A DNA stretch of 14,712 bases from JASJBU01 sp965372385 (GTDB lineage: Bacteria; Pseudomonadota; Gammaproteobacteria; Chromatiales; Chromatiaceae): contig CBDVCD010000060.1 in NCBI GenBank assembly GCA_965372385.1, positions 1-14,712 of the forward strand. The letters run 5' to 3'. Made by a program: the position numbers and the translations under genes. This document shows, piece after piece, positions 1 to 6,865 of this stretch; positions within the stretch are counted from its first letter, which is position 1; every line of letters starts with the position of its first letter. The notes under the pieces were generated by a model. That model did no database searches and had not been told where the DNA came from. It was given only the letters and a program-made list of their open reading frames with translations.

Positions 1-809
1 CGGTCCAGATCGACAATGTCGAACAGAGGAGCACCCCCTGCCACCACCTCTCCCACATTTATGATACGGGTAGTGATAATACCCGACGCTGGGGCGAGGA
101 TAGTGAGATCATCCTGCACACTGCGTGCTTCGGCCAGCGCCGCCTCTGCCTGTACCACCTGGGCCTCAAGTGCTTTCAATTCACTTTCCTGGGTCTTGAT
201 ACGCTCCCATCCAAGCTCTTCCTCCGCCAGGTGCTTTTGCGCCTGGGTCAGCGCCGCCATCGCAGTGGCAAACTCAGCGCGCGCCACCGTCCAAGCCAAG
301 TCAGCCTTTTCGGCACTGTGCTTCTCCACTGTGCCTTTTTCCACCAATGTTTTCATTCGGGCAGCATCCTTGCGGGCCTGGTGGGTGCTCGCCTTCGCCG
401 CGGCAAATGCAGCCTCGGCATGGGCGATCCCTGCATTAGCAGTTTCTACCGTCAGAGGAACTTCCTGTTTCTTCACCTCAAGTGGCATCTCTGCCGCCTT
501 GAGTTGTGCCTTCTGGGCATCCACGGCAGCTTGTGCCTGATCCACTCTGGCGCTCACCTGGGCGTCATCGAGTCTTGTCAGAATCTGCCCCTTTTCCACT
601 GAGTCCCCTTCCCGGGCCGCAAGCTCGATAATCCGTCCCGGCACCTTGCTGGCCACCGTGTAGTGATCACCCTCGATGCGCCCATTGGCCTGAACTAGTC
701 CCTCGGGCAGTGGTTCCTGACGTCCCCAGAACCACCAGGCAGTCAGCGCGGCCGCACCCACGATAATCAGCAGCAGTGTGATAGTGATATTTTTTGTCCG
801 GCGGTTCAT
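1..809 (-). CDS. HlyD-family membrane fusion protein, C-terminus cut by window edge
   Basis: Periplasmic adaptor of the HlyD/YbhG/EmrA type, which joins an inner-membrane exporter to an outer-membrane channel. The visible 269 residues start at ATG 809. GAGGG lies 9 bases upstream of it, and a closer AAGG is also present. Residues 1-6 are basic (MNRRTK), followed by one membrane anchor (about 8-28). The first half of a biotinyl-lipoyl-like domain follows (NGRIEG near 42-47, SKVPGRI near 54-60, EGDSVEKGQ near 67-75). A long Ala/Glu/Lys-rich coiled-coil hairpin covers about 85-235. The second lipoyl half begins at ILAPASGII, and the frame runs off the window at VDL. The full family length is about 330-370 residues, so roughly 70-100 are missing. 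It is paralogous to the fusion protein at 5630-6724 (shared NGRIEG/SGRIEG start of the lipoyl domain and LFxxVDL end). By analogy an ABC exporter probably follows outside the window. The substrate is unknown. Confidence 0.9.
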   Translation of the reverse strand, partial: MNRRTKNITITLLLIIVGAAALTAWWFWGRQEPLPEGLVQANGRIEGDHYTVASKVPGRIIELAAREGDSVEKGQILTRLDDAQVSARVDQAQAAVDAQKAQLKAAEMPLEVKKQEVPLTVETANAGIAHAEAAFAAAKASTHQARKDAARMKTLVEKGTVEKHSAEKADLAWTVARAEFATAMAALTQAQKHLAEEELGWERIKTQESELKALEAQVVQAEAALAEARSVQDDLTILAPASGIITTRIINVGEVVAGGAPLFDIVDLD

Positions 810-848
810 GCCTTGTTTCCCTCGTTCATAACTCACCCACTGCATACC

Positions 849-983
849 TCAGACACAAGGTGGTGGGCTATGTGTCATACCGCTCACCTTAGCCACGCTC
901 AGCCTGGCAAATGAGGGCGATTGCCTCAGCACTTCAACAAAATGGGAATACTCGGATGAATCAGGCTTCAATTCCGGGGTCAT
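849..983 (-). CDS. Possible 44-codon small ORF of unknown function
   Basis: An ORF from ATG 983 to TGA 849-851, ending 39 bases before the HlyD-type gene that starts at 809. Its main support is a good ribosome binding site: AAGGA with a 7-base spacer (ATAGCTG). It begins MTPELKPDSSEYSHF and ends in a Pro-rich THSPPPCV. It has no signal peptide, membrane segment or motif that I recognise. It overlaps the last codons of the decayed coiled-coil frame (961-1362) in another frame. It could be a small or leader peptide translated ahead of the fusion protein, a frameshifted tail of the same decayed gene, or chance. Conservation in relatives would decide. Confidence 0.25.
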   Translation of the reverse strand: MTPELKPDSSEYSHFVEVLRQSPSFARLSVAKVSGMTHSPPPCV

Positions 984-1362
984 CAGCTATTCCTTTTTTA
1001 ATGAAATCGGCCACCTCGGATAAAGAGGTGTCACCTTGCAGGCCAAAGCTCTCTATCAACTCCCGCCAATGCCCCTTCCACGCCTCGAGTTCTTCCATCG
1101 CCAATCGATGGTCGTCGGTCAAAGACTCCAGATCAGTTTCCAGATCTTTGATCTCCTTATCCAGCGAATCACGTTTCTGTTTGATTTCATCGAGCTGCTG
1201 CACGGACCCCTCGCTTTCCAAGAGCACGGTTTCAAGAGCCTCGGATTTCGAACCTCCCTTTCCAAGCTCCTCCAACTGTTGATTGAGCAGCTGGATGTGG
1301 ATTTTACGAGTCTACTCCAGTTCACCGGTCTTTTGGCAGAGCAAACTTAACTGACAATATTA
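961..1362 (-). pseudogene. Decayed coiled-coil frame, possibly a YhaN/SMC-like ATPase fragment
   Basis: An open frame of about 104 codons (TTG 1275 to TGA 961-963) is rich in Glu/Lys/Leu heptads (LDEIKQKRDSLDKEI and onward). It then carries an AWKGHWRELIESFGLQ segment followed by a short helix (SLSEVADFIKKG). From memory, the W-x3-W plus 'xGL' pattern resembles the middle of YhaN-type SMC-like AAA ATPases. No search was possible. The only starts are TTG without a ribosome binding site or an internal ATG. The same frame reads back through an amber TAG (1312-1314) with coiled-coil-like sequence on both sides (QKTGELE before, TRKIHIQLLNQQ after) until TAA 1360-1362. That TAA is one base from the stop of the adjoining permease gene. 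A full-length protein would be many hundreds of residues, so both ends and the ATPase motifs are absent. I infer a gene fragment left by a rearrangement. A small functional coiled-coil protein is less likely. Confidence 0.5.
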
Positions 1363-1363
1363 C

Positions 1364-2494
1364 TCACTGAACGGCTTTTCGAAAACGCCAGACAGACAGG
1401 CTGAACATGACAGTGCCTAGCACCAGAATCCCGAGAATATCGTGCCACACATATTGTATTCCGTTACCTTTGAAGAGCACCTGGTAACCAAAATCAATGA
1501 AGTAACGCATGGGTGAAATAAGGCTCGCGTATTTCATCCAGGTTGCCATGCTTTCTGGTGGCGTCAGCGCACCGGAAAGGAACAACATAGGAAACATGAT
1601 CAGAAAAAGGATCATTGCCGCCTGCGCAATGTTTCGGGCAAAAACGGCTATGAGCAAACCCAGAGACGAGACGGAAAATACGTAGACGGCCATTACACTA
1701 TAAAAGAGCAACAGGCTCCCTCGTATGGGCGTATCGAATACCCCCTGCACGACACCGAACAGTGCCAGCGTAGAGAACAGCGGCACTACCACAACCGTCG
1801 GGATAATCTTGGCCACAAACAGCTCCATCGGCCTCAAAGGAGTAACCAGAATCTGTTCGAGGGTGCCATAGGCCTTCTCCCGTACCATCGCTGCTGCACT
1901 GAGGAGCGCGGAAACCATGGTGATAAGGTTCAGCATTTCCAGCATGCTGGTAAACCAGGCATTGTTGACGTTGGGGTTGTAGCGTATCCGGATGCGCGCA
2001 TCTACCCGTGGAACTTGTGACATGGCCCTCGTCACAGAGCCGAGCCGCTGCTCCAGTAACTGAAGATTGTACTCACCTGTTATCCGGGCGATATAGCTGG
2101 TTGCCAGAATAGAACCGCGAGAGATGGTCCCATCCGAGATGACCTGAAAGCGGCCCTGGTTCACCGCTACCTGTCGCTGAAAATCAGGAGGGATGATGAC
2201 GGCCAGACTGGCCTTCCCACTGTCGAGGTAGTCCACAACCTCTGCATCACTTAGGGCGTAGCCCACAATCTTGAAATAGGGTGCACGGATATGGGATAGC
2301 AACTCGCGGCTGGCATCATCTCTTGATAGATCGAAGACCACAACCGGGTAATCACTGACCTCCATCTTTACCGCATGACCCGCTACGTAGATTGCCCCAC
2401 TGAACGCCCACAAGAGAATAAAGAGGATCGGCCAGTCACGAAACAGTTGGGCGAACTCCTTGCGCACCATGGAAAAGATCCGCTGCCACATCAT
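1364..2494 (-). CDS. ABC-2 type exporter permease, second subunit (YbhR-like)
   Basis: Inner-membrane permease of 376 residues, the usual size for the ABC2_membrane_3/YbhR-YhhJ group. After a cytosolic start (RKEFAQLFRDW) there is one membrane segment (about 20-40). A large extracytoplasmic domain follows (about 45-175), with the family YNPNVNNAWF stretch near its end, and then about five membrane segments to the C-terminus. The cytosolic loop VREKAYGTLEQILVTPLRPMELFVAK is the coupling-helix region typical of ABC-2 permeases. Its ATG (2494) overlaps the stop of the preceding permease as ATGA, so the two subunits are probably translationally coupled and form a heterodimer on the double ATPase. 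It ends the ABC block. No terminator-like hairpin with a T-run is visible after the stop. The substrate cannot be read from the sequence. YbhR and YhhJ relatives are linked to drug or small-molecule export, but that is only family context. Confidence 0.93.
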   Translation of the reverse strand: MMWQRIFSMVRKEFAQLFRDWPILFILLWAFSGAIYVAGHAVKMEVSDYPVVVFDLSRDDASRELLSHIRAPYFKIVGYALSDAEVVDYLDSGKASLAVIIPPDFQRQVAVNQGRFQVISDGTISRGSILATSYIARITGEYNLQLLEQRLGSVTRAMSQVPRVDARIRIRYNPNVNNAWFTSMLEMLNLITMVSALLSAAAMVREKAYGTLEQILVTPLRPMELFVAKIIPTVVVVPLFSTLALFGVVQGVFDTPIRGSLLLFYSVMAVYVFSVSSLGLLIAVFARNIAQAAMILFLIMFPMLFLSGALTPPESMATWMKYASLISPMRYFIDFGYQVLFKGNGIQYVWHDILGILVLGTVMFSLSVWRFRKAVQ

Positions 2495-3624
2495 CCGATC
2501 CTTTTCTTCAGAAAGAGCCAGGACAGGCCATACAACACAAGGGTGTAGATACCGAGAGCAAGCAGATCGGGCCAGAAAAAGTCGAAACCCAACCCTTTCA
2601 GGTAGGTTCCCCGCACAATACCCATGAAATAGGTGGCCGGAATCAGGTGGGCGATAAACTGCCCGGTGGCATCCATACTGGAAACCGGTGTCATGAAACC
2701 GGAATAGTTAAAGGCCGGAGTCATCGTCGACAAAAAGGTGATCAACATGGCCGCAAGTTGGGTTCTTGTCAGCACGGAAATCAGCAGACCGATGCCGATG
2801 CTGCAGATGGAGTACAAGAGGGCAGCGCTTGACAGCACCCAGAAATCACCAATAAAACGCACCTGGAAAAGCCAAATGCTCATGGCATAGATCATGAGGT
2901 AATCCAAAAAGGCCACGACGATATAGGGCAAGGCCTTGCCAAGCAGGATCTCCCAACGATATACCGGTGAGTCATAGAAGTTGAAGATGGTGCCTGCTTC
3001 ATTCTCCCGCACCACCAGTAACGCACCTAGCAGGGCGGGATAAAGCATGAGGATCAACACCAGCATACCGGGCACGACAAAGTTGATACTCTCCAGGGAA
3101 GGGTTATACCAGACTGTCATATCCATCTGAACTGGCATTATTGGCCCTGTGGCAGTTCCTCGCCGCATGATGAAATCGGACAATAACCGCTCGTTGTAGA
3201 GCACATGAATAGCGATTACGTAGGCTCTGATGACCTCGGCCCGCGTGGCAAAGGAACCGTCAACCGTAACGCCAACAACCACTGGCTGGTTACCGGTAAG
3301 CTGCCGCCCAAAGTCTGGTGGGATATCAATAATGACGCGTGCGTGTCCGGATTTTATTCCCTCTTCGGCCTGGGCGTTATTCTCCAGTACTCCGATAAAA
3401 TCAAAATATTCAGAATGCACGAAACCGTCGATATAGTCGCGGCTGAAGGTTGAACGGTCATGGTCCACGAACGCGATGGGCAGATGCTTTACATCCATGC
3501 TCATCCCATAACCAAACAGCAGCATCAACACCATTGGGACCACAAACGCCAACCCCAGGTAAACAGGATCGCGCAGCAATTCCCGAGTCTCTTTACGGAT
3601 GATGGAAAAGACGCGATTGAACAC
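2491..3624 (-). CDS. ABC-2 type exporter permease, first subunit (YbhS-like)
   Basis: Inner-membrane permease of 377 residues, the length I recall for E. coli YbhS. Layout: cytosolic RKETRELLRDP; membrane segment about 22-40; periplasmic domain about 45-180 containing IAFVDHDRS and IDIPPDF, with WYNPSLESINFVVPG leading into the second membrane segment; then a cluster of about five helices with the cytosolic loop RENEAGTIFNFYDSPVYRWEILLGK between the first two. GFMTPVSSMD and a following PATYFMGIVRG are typical ABC2_membrane_3 features. The start is GTG at 3624, three bases after the TAA of the ATPase gene. AAGGCGGG upstream can serve as its ribosome binding site, and no in-frame ATG fits better. 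The tight spacing and the ATGA overlap with the next permease show one transcription unit. It pairs with the second permease to form the membrane channel for the double ATPase. Confidence 0.94.
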   Translation of the reverse strand: MFNRVFSIIRKETRELLRDPVYLGLAFVVPMVLMLLFGYGMSMDVKHLPIAFVDHDRSTFSRDYIDGFVHSEYFDFIGVLENNAQAEEGIKSGHARVIIDIPPDFGRQLTGNQPVVVGVTVDGSFATRAEVIRAYVIAIHVLYNERLLSDFIMRRGTATGPIMPVQMDMTVWYNPSLESINFVVPGMLVLILMLYPALLGALLVVRENEAGTIFNFYDSPVYRWEILLGKALPYIVVAFLDYLMIYAMSIWLFQVRFIGDFWVLSSAALLYSICSIGIGLLISVLTRTQLAAMLITFLSTMTPAFNYSGFMTPVSSMDATGQFIAHLIPATYFMGIVRGTYLKGLGFDFFWPDLLALGIYTLVLYGLSWLFLKKRIG

Positions 3625-3627
3625 TGT

Positions 3628-5589
3628 TTATCCCGCCTTTGTCATGAAACTGATGAAGGTTTCGTCCATCGACAGACTCTGTGTGTAGATCTCAGCCTGA
3701 AGCCCGATATCAGCCAGTAACACCTTTGCCAAATCTTTATCATCAGTAGGGTGATCGCTTTGCCACTGGATACGGCGACCGTATAGCATGGCCAGAGGAA
3801 ATTGCTTGTTCAGGCACTGAAAGGCAAGGGCAAAATCCGCTGCATAAACCACCACCAGAGGTCCACCCTGTGCTTCAGCCTGCTCCTTCAGTTCCCGGGG
3901 ACGGCCTGATGCAATCAGCCTGCCCTGTTGCATCAAGCCCAGGCGATCACAATGCTCCGCTTCATCCATGTAGTGGGTTGAGACTAGCACCGTGACATCA
4001 CCCATCTGTGCCAGACGGTGCACTGTGTCCCAGAATTGGCGCCGTGCTACCGGGTCCACACCGGAGGTGGGCTCATCGAGAAACAACAGTTCCGGTTCGT
4101 GCAAAAGAGCGCAGGCGAGCGCCAACCTCTGCCGAAGGCCCAGTGGCAACGAGAGAGTGATTCGTTCCCGGTATTCCCCAAGCCCTAACGCCGGCAGCAG
4201 CGTTTCGATGCGGTTGGTTCGGCGTTCAGAAGACAACCCAAACAGGCCTGCGTACAGTTCCAGATTGGCACGCACGCTAAGATCGCGATACAAGGAAAAG
4301 CGTTGAGACATGTAACCGATCCGGTAGCGAAGCGGCCTGCGATCACGGCAAGTATCATAGCCCGCGACCTCTGCTCTCCCTGAGCTGGGTGATAATAGCC
4401 CGCACAGCATCTTGATCAGTGTCGTCTTGCCTGCGCCATTTGGCCCGAGAAGACCGAAGATCTCTCCACGATGCACCGCAAGATTGACTGAATCCACCGC
4501 CACGAAATCTCCAAACCGGCAGGTCAGATCTTTTGCCACAATGGGAATGGCTTCAAGTTGGTGGGATGCGACTATCCTTTCACCATTACCTTCATCCTCG
4601 GGCCGCGGGATCGTCCGCTTGGCAAGCTTATGCACGAACAGATCCTCAAGGCCGGGCGGAATCGTCCGGACACGGGCATCATCCACACCCACCTCATGTA
4701 ACCGTTGTTCCAGATCTTGAGAGGATGTTTGCAGCAATACGTGAACTTCGGCACCGAAAAGGGCTGCGGACTCAGCGCCCAGCCATCCGCGCATGGCGCT
4801 TAAAATCCGGCCAGGGGCAGTGCAATCCACCGCCATCAGTTGTCCTGGCAGACTCCGGGTCAGCTCGTCGGGTGCACCCTGAGCGACAAATTCACCCTCA
4901 TGCATCAGTGCCACATCATGACAGCGCTCCGCCTCGTCCATGTAGGAGGTCGTTAAGAGAACCGTGGTCTTACGGCTGGTCACCAGCTCGTGAATGATGG
5001 TCCAGAAATCACGCCTTGAGATAGGATCTACCCCGGTAGTGGGTTCATCCAGCAACAGGATGTCGGGCAAGTGGATGAGCGTACAGATGAGTGCAAGCTT
5101 CTGCCGCATGCCGCCGGAAAGTTTGCCGGCGGCGCGGTCGAGGAAAGGCTCGAGACGCGTCATCTTCAGCAGGCGTTCAAGGTTGTCCTGAAACCTGGCC
5201 TGGGGTACTTGGCGTAGATCGCGGAAGAACTCGATGTTTTCGGCAACCGTGAGGGAGTCATAGAGGTTGAGGCCAAGCCCCTGGGGCATATAGCCAATTC
5301 TGGTTTTCACCTCCTCCGGCCGCATCAGGACATCGACGCCAGCAACGGTCACACTCCCGCCATTTGCGCTCAGTACGCCGGCAAGAATCTGCAGGATACT
5401 CGTCTTACCGGCTCCATCCGGCCCAATCAGCCCGAAGATCCGGCCTTTACCGATATGGAATGAAACGCCTTTGACAGCTTGAATTCGACCACGGCGGAAG
5501 CTTTTTTTGAGGTCGGAGACCTGAATAACACCAGGCTTTTCCTCATCAGGACCGCCTGTTGGCGATAGGGCGGCGCTGACCTCTCTCAT
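3628..5589 (-). CDS. Double ABC ATPase of an ABC-2 exporter (YbhF-like)
   Basis: Two nucleotide-binding domains in one 653-residue chain, as in YbhF and the N-terminal part of RbbA. It powers the two ABC-2 permeases encoded next. NBD1: Walker A GPDGAGKT 56-63, Q-loop Gln103, signature LSGGM 157-161, Walker B LLLDEP 178-183, and a switch position reading TTSYMDEA (Ser215 where His is usual). NBD2: Walker A GPNGAGKT 382-389, Q-loop Gln429, degenerate signature LPLGL 481-485, Walker B FLDEP 503-507 and switch His539 (STHYMDEAE). I start it at ATG 5589, because GGAG stands 9 bases upstream and this keeps it clear of the fusion protein gene ending at 5630. The open frame extends up to 5706, but the extra 39 residues look like translated coding sequence from the other frame. 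The two motif defects fall in the same composite ATP site. Confidence 0.95.
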   Translation of the reverse strand: MREVSAALSPTGGPDEEKPGVIQVSDLKKSFRRGRIQAVKGVSFHIGKGRIFGLIGPDGAGKTSILQILAGVLSANGGSVTVAGVDVLMRPEEVKTRIGYMPQGLGLNLYDSLTVAENIEFFRDLRQVPQARFQDNLERLLKMTRLEPFLDRAAGKLSGGMRQKLALICTLIHLPDILLLDEPTTGVDPISRRDFWTIIHELVTSRKTTVLLTTSYMDEAERCHDVALMHEGEFVAQGAPDELTRSLPGQLMAVDCTAPGRILSAMRGWLGAESAALFGAEVHVLLQTSSQDLEQRLHEVGVDDARVRTIPPGLEDLFVHKLAKRTIPRPEDEGNGERIVASHQLEAIPIVAKDLTCRFGDFVAVDSVNLAVHRGEIFGLLGPNGAGKTTLIKMLCGLLSPSSGRAEVAGYDTCRDRRPLRYRIGYMSQRFSLYRDLSVRANLELYAGLFGLSSERRTNRIETLLPALGLGEYRERITLSLPLGLRQRLALACALLHEPELLFLDEPTSGVDPVARRQFWDTVHRLAQMGDVTVLVSTHYMDEAEHCDRLGLMQQGRLIASGRPRELKEQAEAQGGPLVVVYAADFALAFQCLNKQFPLAMLYGRRIQWQSDHPTDDKDLAKVLLADIGLQAEIYTQSLSMDETFISFMTKAG

Positions 5590-5629
5590 CTTAGACGACT
5601 CCTGTCCGTGGCCCTTAACCAGGAAGATA

Positions 5630-6724
5630 TTATGGCCTTGTCCACGGCGTCTCTTCCTGCCAACGGATAACGGCGTCAGCTGGCATGCCGGGTTTGAGCA
5701 CACCACCGGGGTTTTCCGCTACAGACAATTCCACCGCGAAGACCAACTTGACGCGCTCCTCGCGGGTTTCCACACTCTTCGGTGTAAATTCCGCACGGCT
5801 GGCCACCTTGCTCACCCGGGCATTGAAATGGCGATCGGGAAAAGCATCCACATAGATGCGCGCCAGCGCCCCCAGGCGCACCTTGCCGATATCAGGCTCC
5901 GGCACATACACCTTGAGGTAGAGTTTGTTGAGGTCGACAAGTGTAAACAGTGGTGTACCGGGATTGACGCGTTCCCCCAATTCCACATTGCGCGTCAGCA
6001 CCGTACCTTGAAGGGGGCTCCGGATGGACAGCTCCCGGATATAGCTTTGCTGCTCCGCCAGTGCTGCATCCGCCTGTTTCGCCTGACAGTGCAGCGCCTT
6101 TCGTTCAGACACTTGGGCGATTATTTTCTGTTCTCCAAGTCGCGCCAGTGCCAGTTCCCGCTCAGTGCGCGCCAGCCCGGCCTCAGCCTCCAGCCAGGCA
6201 TTTTTTTCGGTGACCGCCTTGAGCTCGGCCGATTCCGCCAGTTGCTGGGAGACCACCCGTTTCTTGACCAATTCCTTATAGCGCTGGGCATCTTTTTCAG
6301 CCTGAACAAAGACCGCTTGGGTCTTTGCCGACTTTGCCCGTGCCTCTTCTAAAGCGGATTCGGCACGCGCAATCTCAAGTTCCACCTGCCGATGCAGAGT
6401 CGCCAGATCAGTTTCGGCCGCCTCCAGGCGGTGACCGAGGGCATCGCGCTGCTCCTTTGCCGAGCGTACTCGTTCACGCAGCGCTTCGTCTTCCAGTGTT
6501 GCCAACGGTGCTTCTTTCAACACCTGCTGGCCCTCCTCGACAGCGATCTCGGTAACACGTCCCGCGGTCTTCGGAGTTAACATGGTGATCCGTCCCTCGA
6601 TCCGGCCACTGGCAATCAACAGTCCAGGATGCGCGTCATCACTCATCATCTTCCAGACAACCAGGCCGAACACACACGCGGCCAGCGTTAGGCCAATTCC
6701 GACAATAGTTCTGCGCTTAGTCAT
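5630..6724 (-). CDS. HlyD-family membrane fusion protein of the ABC exporter (YbhG-like)
   Basis: Periplasmic adaptor of 364 residues. A basic start (MTKRR) and hydrophobic stretch 7-25 form a signal or membrane anchor. LAAC at 14-17 matches a lipobox, but the hydrophobic run continues past the Cys, so a transmembrane anchor is more likely. The first lipoyl half is about 37-80 (SGRIEG, PKTAGRVTEI, EEGQQV). A long helical hairpin rich in Ala/Glu/Arg spans about 80-225. The second lipoyl half (LSIRSPLQGTVLTRNVELGERVNPGTPLFTLVDL) is about 232-265, followed by a beta-barrel domain with GxxARIYVDAFPDRHFNARV. ATG 6724 is preceded by AGGTGAG. It lies 40 bases upstream of the ATPase start, and with the two permeases gives the gene content of E. 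coli ybhGFSR. That E. coli operon is also under a TetR-type repressor, CecR. It would link the ABC complex to an outer-membrane channel that is not encoded in this window. Confidence 0.93.
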   Translation of the reverse strand: MTKRRTIVGIGLTLAACVFGLVVWKMMSDDAHPGLLIASGRIEGRITMLTPKTAGRVTEIAVEEGQQVLKEAPLATLEDEALRERVRSAKEQRDALGHRLEAAETDLATLHRQVELEIARAESALEEARAKSAKTQAVFVQAEKDAQRYKELVKKRVVSQQLAESAELKAVTEKNAWLEAEAGLARTERELALARLGEQKIIAQVSERKALHCQAKQADAALAEQQSYIRELSIRSPLQGTVLTRNVELGERVNPGTPLFTLVDLNKLYLKVYVPEPDIGKVRLGALARIYVDAFPDRHFNARVSKVASRAEFTPKSVETREERVKLVFAVELSVAENPGGVLKPGMPADAVIRWQEETPWTRP

Positions 6725-6727
6725 ATC

Positions 6728-6779
6728 TCACCTGTCTCAGCCCTCATATTTCAGCTGTTTGATACTGGCGTCACCTGTC
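6728..6779. repeat. Short direct repeat TCACCTGTC, two copies before the fusion-protein gene
   Basis: TCACCTGTC occurs at 6728-6736 and again at 6771-6779 (GACAGGTGA on the minus strand), 43 bases apart, about four DNA turns. The copy nearest the gene includes its ribosome binding site, and the other forms one arm side of the inverted repeat at 6770-6789. The arrangement could mark two protein-binding sites, but nine bases is short and the Shine-Dalgarno function alone explains part of one copy. Confidence 0.3.
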
Positions 6780-6789
6780 CCTCGGTGAC
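6770..6789. promoter_or_regulatory. Inverted repeat GTCACC-N8-GGTGAC, possible operator
   Basis: Perfect 6-base arms (6770-6775 and 6784-6789) around 8 bases, in the gap between the RND pump gene and the ABC-exporter fusion protein gene, about 46 bases before the latter's ATG. The size suits a dimeric regulator or an RNA hairpin. No convincing -35/-10 pair is visible beside it, so a separate promoter for the ABC block is unproven. The arms do not match the TetR-type palindrome at 11707-11722. Confidence 0.35.
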
Positions 6790-6821
6790 CTCAGTGATTT
6801 AACCTACCAGGAATAGGACAC

Positions 6822-6839
6822 AAGGCTCTCTTCAGCCTT
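6822..6839 (-). other. Stem-loop AAGGCT-N6-AGCCTT after the RND pump gene
   Basis: A perfect 6-base stem with a 6-base loop, 26 bases after the pump gene's stop codon at 6866-6868. No T-run follows on the minus strand (GTGTCC follows), so it is not a standard Rho-independent terminator. It could act in mRNA processing, 3'-end protection or partial attenuation between the RND and ABC blocks. Confidence 0.35.
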
Positions 6840-6865
6840 AAAATAGCTGTCCAATTCTTCATCGA

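Noticed and set aside
16..540. 174-codon plus-strand ORF rich in Ala and Ser
   Set aside because: It is the complement of the HlyD-type coiled-coil region, whose Ala/Glu-rich codons give open antisense frames.
852..876. Inverted repeat GACACA-N13-TGTGTC before the left fusion-protein gene
   Set aside because: Six-base arms with a long spacer, no T-run and no promoter elements beside it; chance is likely.
1012..1030. Inverted repeat CACCTC-N7-GAGGTG
   Set aside because: It lies inside the decayed coding frame, has no T-run and is easily explained by chance.
5590..5706. Upstream 39-codon extension of the double ATPase frame
   Set aside because: It overlaps the fusion-protein gene by 77 bases, reads like out-of-frame coding sequence, and ATG 5589 has its own GGAG at proper spacing.
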